From positions 1 to 8,094 of the forward strand of contig MVCY01000022.1 in NCBI GenBank assembly GCA_002049985.1: a stretch of 8,094 nt of DNA, given 5' to 3'. How positions within the stretch are numbered: the stretch's first letter is position 1; every line of letters starts with the position of its first letter. Below, in pieces: positions 4,991-8,094 of the stretch. Made by a program: the position numbers and the translations under genes. A model generated the notes under the pieces. The model did no database searches, was not told the DNA's origin, and saw nothing but the letters and a program-made list of their open reading frames with translations. This DNA comes from Candidatus Latescibacteria bacterium 4484_181 (GTDB lineage Bacteria; Latescibacterota; MVCY01).

Positions 4991-7482
4991 CTAAAACAAA
5001 GCTGCCCTTGCCTGAGTTGGGCCGTCTGCCAGCTCATAGATCAATCCTATCTGATACTCCACCCACTTGTTCCGCTCTCTGCCGGGGAACCTCTCTAACA
5101 GGTCGCGTGCCACCCGGATTGCTCCTTCATAGTCGCCGTCTGTGACATAGTTCCTGATGGTAAACTCTTGTGCCAATGCCCCCAGCTCTGAATTAGGGTG
5201 TGCCTTGAGCACCAGTTGCAGATAGTCAAAGGCCTCCTTGCCTCTTTTCGCCCTCCAGTAAGTCTCCACCAGGTTATCCAGTGCAAACAGGGCATCCTGA
5301 GTGTCTGGATAGTTTTCGATCACCCATTTGAAGCAGGCCAATGCCTCGTCATATCTGCCATCCTCTGCAAGTTCATAACCTCGACGATTGCGACCTCTGG
5401 CAACGGGATCTCTCTTCTCATCGGATCCGCTTGTGGCTTGGGTAATGTTGGTACCGGCAACGATCTTTCCAGACCCACTCCAAGTCGGTATGTAAACTAT
5501 GGATCGCTCCCCCCATGATATATTTTGGTTGCATCTTCCGGATCCCAAAGGTTTTTCTGAGCCCAGATCGTCCCGCAATTTGAACTGGCATATATGTGGT
5601 AGGCAGAACCGGAGGCATGGAACTCGTTTCGTCCCTGACTTGTGGGATGGGCAGCTTGATATTTGCCCAGCTTGGGTTCCGAGAGATCATAACAGTAGAT
5701 CCCCCGAAGTCCCGTGTTCTGAGTGATTACATTATACCCATTTCGCATCTCCGGGTCAGAAGAGTACTGGAGCGACAGGCCTGTTTCGTTATCCGTAAAG
5801 GTATTATAATGGATAGCCGGACTGGAGTAGCCGCAGAAAATACCATATGTGTTGTTATTTATCGTATTGTGGTCCAATGTGGGGGTAGAATAGTTGTCGC
5901 AGTCTATTGCCACAAATCCCGACAGGGTGAAGCCGGTCACTCGGGAGTTGGTGACATTGTTGAAGCTTACGGCCACAGCACCATAGCCTGAGCCACCGTT
6001 TATGGTTTTAGTACCGCTGCTCACGCCGACCAGACAGACACCGTTCTTCATGGTCACCTGTTCTTCGTACGTCCCAGGGGAGACATATACGATACCTCCT
6101 CCTGCGCTGTAGGCGGCATCAACGGCAGACTGAATCGTGGAATATTGGCTGGGCACCTGGAAACTTGCCACTGAGTGGCCCATCCCCACCCGGAGCGTGG
6201 GATCACCCAGAATGGTCATGCCATCGCTGAATATGCTCAACCCGGGATCAGCATAAGAGCCTGTCTTGTTGCTCTCGATGAAGGCCTCACCGATGGTCTT
6301 TCTCTTAAACAGCTTATCGTAGAAAGGGACTTCATCTCTTGCGTAGCTCTTTTTAGCATGCCCTATGGTCACCAGCCCATATCTGTCAGTCACCGTGGGA
6401 TGGAACAGATAGCAGCCACCCAGATAGTTGTCTTTGTCATACCTTGCGGTATGGCAGTTGTCGGCGAAGTAGAACAGCGGCTTGGGCTGGACATCCGGGG
6501 AGTCACCGGCGATGCTATACTTGGGGGTTGGCGCCGAAACATTGATCCAGCCCACCAGACTACCACCACCCCATCCTCCGCCATCCCCTGGGGTATGGAA
6601 GCAGGTATGCGTCGGCTCTCCATGAGAGTGGTTGTGGACCCATTCATAGTCCTGGCCCAGCCGGTTGGCATAGTCAGCCGCCGTGGTGGTATTATCTTCA
6701 GTCCCCTCGGCATTGCCCACAATCAGGTAGTTGGAGTAGAGATAGTCCACCCCGTTTGTTCCATCGCAAATCTGCTCGTCATCGTTGTAGATCAGGGCCT
6801 TGTGGGGTCTGGTGAGTGTGCCCTCGCGATAGGCGTCGTTCCGCTCAAAGTAGTTGCGGACGATCTTGGCCTCGGTGGCCAACTTGCTGCCCCCATACCA
6901 GTAGGGGTGGGCCGTATCGGTGGCATTGGTCTTCACCAGTCGGCTTGCGGTTATCCGTCCCACCCAGATCTCTGAATTTTGGTAGTCCCCCGACCGGGAG
7001 TCGAACTTACCGTTGTTATCCGAATCGGTCCAGGTGCCATCCATATCCATATAGGCGATGTCGAGGGGATACCAGTGCCAGGTACCTTCGTTATCCTTAT
7101 ACTCCCAGTAGGGAATGGCCACATCCCCGACCAGCACACAACCCACCAGACTCCCTGACTCATCGTACCGGGCTTTGATGTAGCCTCTCAAGTCTGTAGG
7201 GTTGTTCAAGTAACCTCCTGATTCATCATGCTTCGCAACCAAAAGTACATTGCCAGAGCTTGAAAAATTGGGAATAGTGCCATAGTGATTGCTGTTCTCG
7301 ACAATGGTGTATCCATCGTCCACCAGATTGTTCGCATAGATAGAGATACCTGTCTGGCAGTTACTCTGGTTCCAAAGGTCCTTATTGCAGATCAGGAGAA
7401 CTCTTCCAGCATCGGCGCCAGTCGTGGCCAAAATGATAAGCAAAACTGCCGATGCAATGGTTAATAGATTTCTTCTTACCAT
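4991..7482 (-). CDS. secreted C25 (gingipain-like) peptidase with beta-helix and TPR regions, one frameshift
   Basis: Read whole, this is an 830-aa exported protein. The ATG at 7482 has AAGGAG six bases upstream and begins a signal peptide (VRRNLL, hydrophobic core, cleavage near 'GADA'). A TTG further upstream is less likely. Residues about 26-435 form a caspase-fold C25 peptidase: 'VLVGDVAIPYW', a Ca-binding-like loop 'DMDGTWTDSDNNGKFD' (146-161), probable catalytic His287 in 'HNHSHG', probable Cys343 in 'FADNCH', and the usual domain end 'LGDPTLRV'. Residues about 441-645 are a pectate-lyase-like beta-helix ('IQSAVDAA...GGIVYVSPGTYEE'). Residues about 699-830 hold three or four TPRs. The frame breaks at a run of six C (plus strand 5509-5514). 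A seventh C restores 'YHGGERSIVYIPTWSG' and joins 5497-7482 to 4991-5496. Substrate unknown; it probably acts outside the cytoplasmic membrane. It lies 25 bases after a beta-helix gene, likely as one operon. Confidence 0.82.
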
Positions 7483-7488
7483 CACTGT

Positions 7489-7494
7489 CTCCTT
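7489..7494 (-). promoter_or_regulatory. ribosome binding site that fixes the peptidase start
   Basis: AAGGAG on the minus strand stands six bases before the ATG at 7482. It lies downstream of the in-frame TTG at 7515 and so favours the ATG, which also leaves a better signal peptide at the N-terminus. Confidence 0.7.
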
Positions 7495-7507
7495 TCCGGT
7501 TACAGTA

Positions 7508-8094
7508 TCACTCAAATTTAGATTTTACTTCCCCCCAGGATTCAGATTCTACTTCGACCCACACAGCTTCCCCTGTTGCCCAGTTTATGTCCCAGTGGGG
7601 CGTGACGAGCGGGTCACTGCAGTCGACTATTTTCTTCCCGAGTTGCCCTTCGTTCCTTTCTATCTGCTCCAGGGCTTCGGTTCCCCAGAAATTCTGCCTG
7701 GCGTCTAGAACGGCATCTTCGCCGCCGGCAATGCTGTAGATATCGCTGAACCTCACGCGGGGATTACCTTCGGGTCCATGAAAGGAGATTGCCACACCAT
7801 TTCCCATTCCAAGGAGACAATAATCAATCAGGGGCGACGATTTCGATATCCTGATACCCACTACCCAGTTATCAATCTGAGTGTGGGTAATTAGTGGCTT
7901 TGTCTCCGCACTGCCACTCACTTCGATCCCATATCCTCCTCCTGTCCCTATTATCTTGCACCAGGAGATTGTGGGGGAGGCGGAGTCGATTCTCACCCCA
8001 CTGCCGTTTGTCAGCTCGCAGTACTCCAGGATACAGTTCTGGTCGTCACTGCTGTCCTCAAATTGCATCATCCCCCATTCAGAAAGGTGCTCCA
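7508..8094 (-). CDS. right-handed beta-helix repeat protein, C-terminal part
   Basis: The frame is open through the right window edge ('EHLSEWG' before the first internal Met), so the start is outside and only about 195 codons are seen. Repeated short strands such as 'NCILEYCELTNGSGVRI', 'SPTISWCKIIGTGGGYGI', 'KPLITHTQIDNWVVGIRI' and 'SPLIDYCLLGMGNGVAI' are typical coils of a parallel beta-helix, and 'DARQNFWGT' is a usual closing motif. The opening 'FEDSSDDQNCILEYC' is common in secreted parallel beta-helix proteins of environmental bacteria. Such folds bind or cleave polysaccharides or act as surface scaffolds. No catalytic residues can be assigned. The next gene follows closely and also holds a beta-helix, which suggests a shared envelope or extracellular role. 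Confidence 0.8.
   Translation of the reverse strand, partial: EHLSEWGMMQFEDSSDDQNCILEYCELTNGSGVRIDSASPTISWCKIIGTGGGYGIEVSGSAETKPLITHTQIDNWVVGIRISKSSPLIDYCLLGMGNGVAISFHGPEGNPRVRFSDIYSIAGGEDAVLDARQNFWGTEALEQIERNEGQLGKKIVDCSDPLVTPHWDINWATGEAVWVEVESESWGEVKSKFE

Noticed and set aside
6175..6975. A 266-codon plus-strand open frame opposite the peptidase gene
   Set aside because: It is a mirror of codon usage in the minus-strand gene, which has clear peptidase motifs; the plus-strand product resembles nothing.
1..8094. CRISPR arrays, tRNA or rRNA genes, riboswitches
   Set aside because: No regularly spaced repeats or recognisable RNA gene structure were found; thiL has a leader too short for a TPP riboswitch.

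Overview
The window looks like a piece of a metagenome-derived or uncultured bacterial chromosome. Right of about 3.75 kb every recognisable gene lies on the minus strand: a right-handed beta-helix protein cut by the window edge, a secreted C25 (gingipain-like) peptidase with a beta-helix and TPR tail, and thiamine-monophosphate kinase ThiL. Large secreted proteins of this kind, together with a 'PIKPGT..W' secreted N-terminal domain further left, recall FCB-group and related candidate phyla. That placement is inference only; there is no rRNA or other marker here.

Layout, left to right: (1) 1-104, the last codons and right end of an IS3-family element. (2) About 174-1873, an apparently complete IS1380-family element with an intact DDE transposase and a hairpin that could hide its ribosome binding site. 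(3) 1874-3560, a visibly AT-rich stretch with a minus-strand two-gene cassette: a secreted protein of unknown function, then a truncated 'PIKPGT' secreted protein that degenerates toward the IS1380 end. Just upstream of the cassette is a 134-bp MITE-like element (3377-3510) flanked by near-identical 9/10-bp direct repeats. Its end supplies a perfect -35 box spaced 17 bp from a -10 box, and a second strong promoter lies beyond it. (4) 3747-4866, thiL with its own likely promoter and a clear intrinsic terminator. (5) 4891-4939, a compact three-way-junction palindrome of REP/BIME type. (6) 4991-8094, the secreted peptidase and beta-helix genes, probably one operon.

thiL is split by two frameshifts and the peptidase gene by one. 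Each is repaired by adding a single base to a C/G homopolymer, and a possible fourth case sits in the start region of the secreted-protein gene. This pattern points to homopolymer under-calling in the assembly more than to gene decay, so I annotate these genes whole. The peptidase gene then encodes about 830 aa (signal peptide, C25 caspase-like domain, beta-helix, TPRs) and thiL about 339 aa.

I saw no CRISPR array, tRNA or rRNA, and no clear candidate for an entirely new system. The best leads are the element-made promoter, the RBS-hiding hairpin, the palindromic repeat and the peptidase/beta-helix/TPR fusion.
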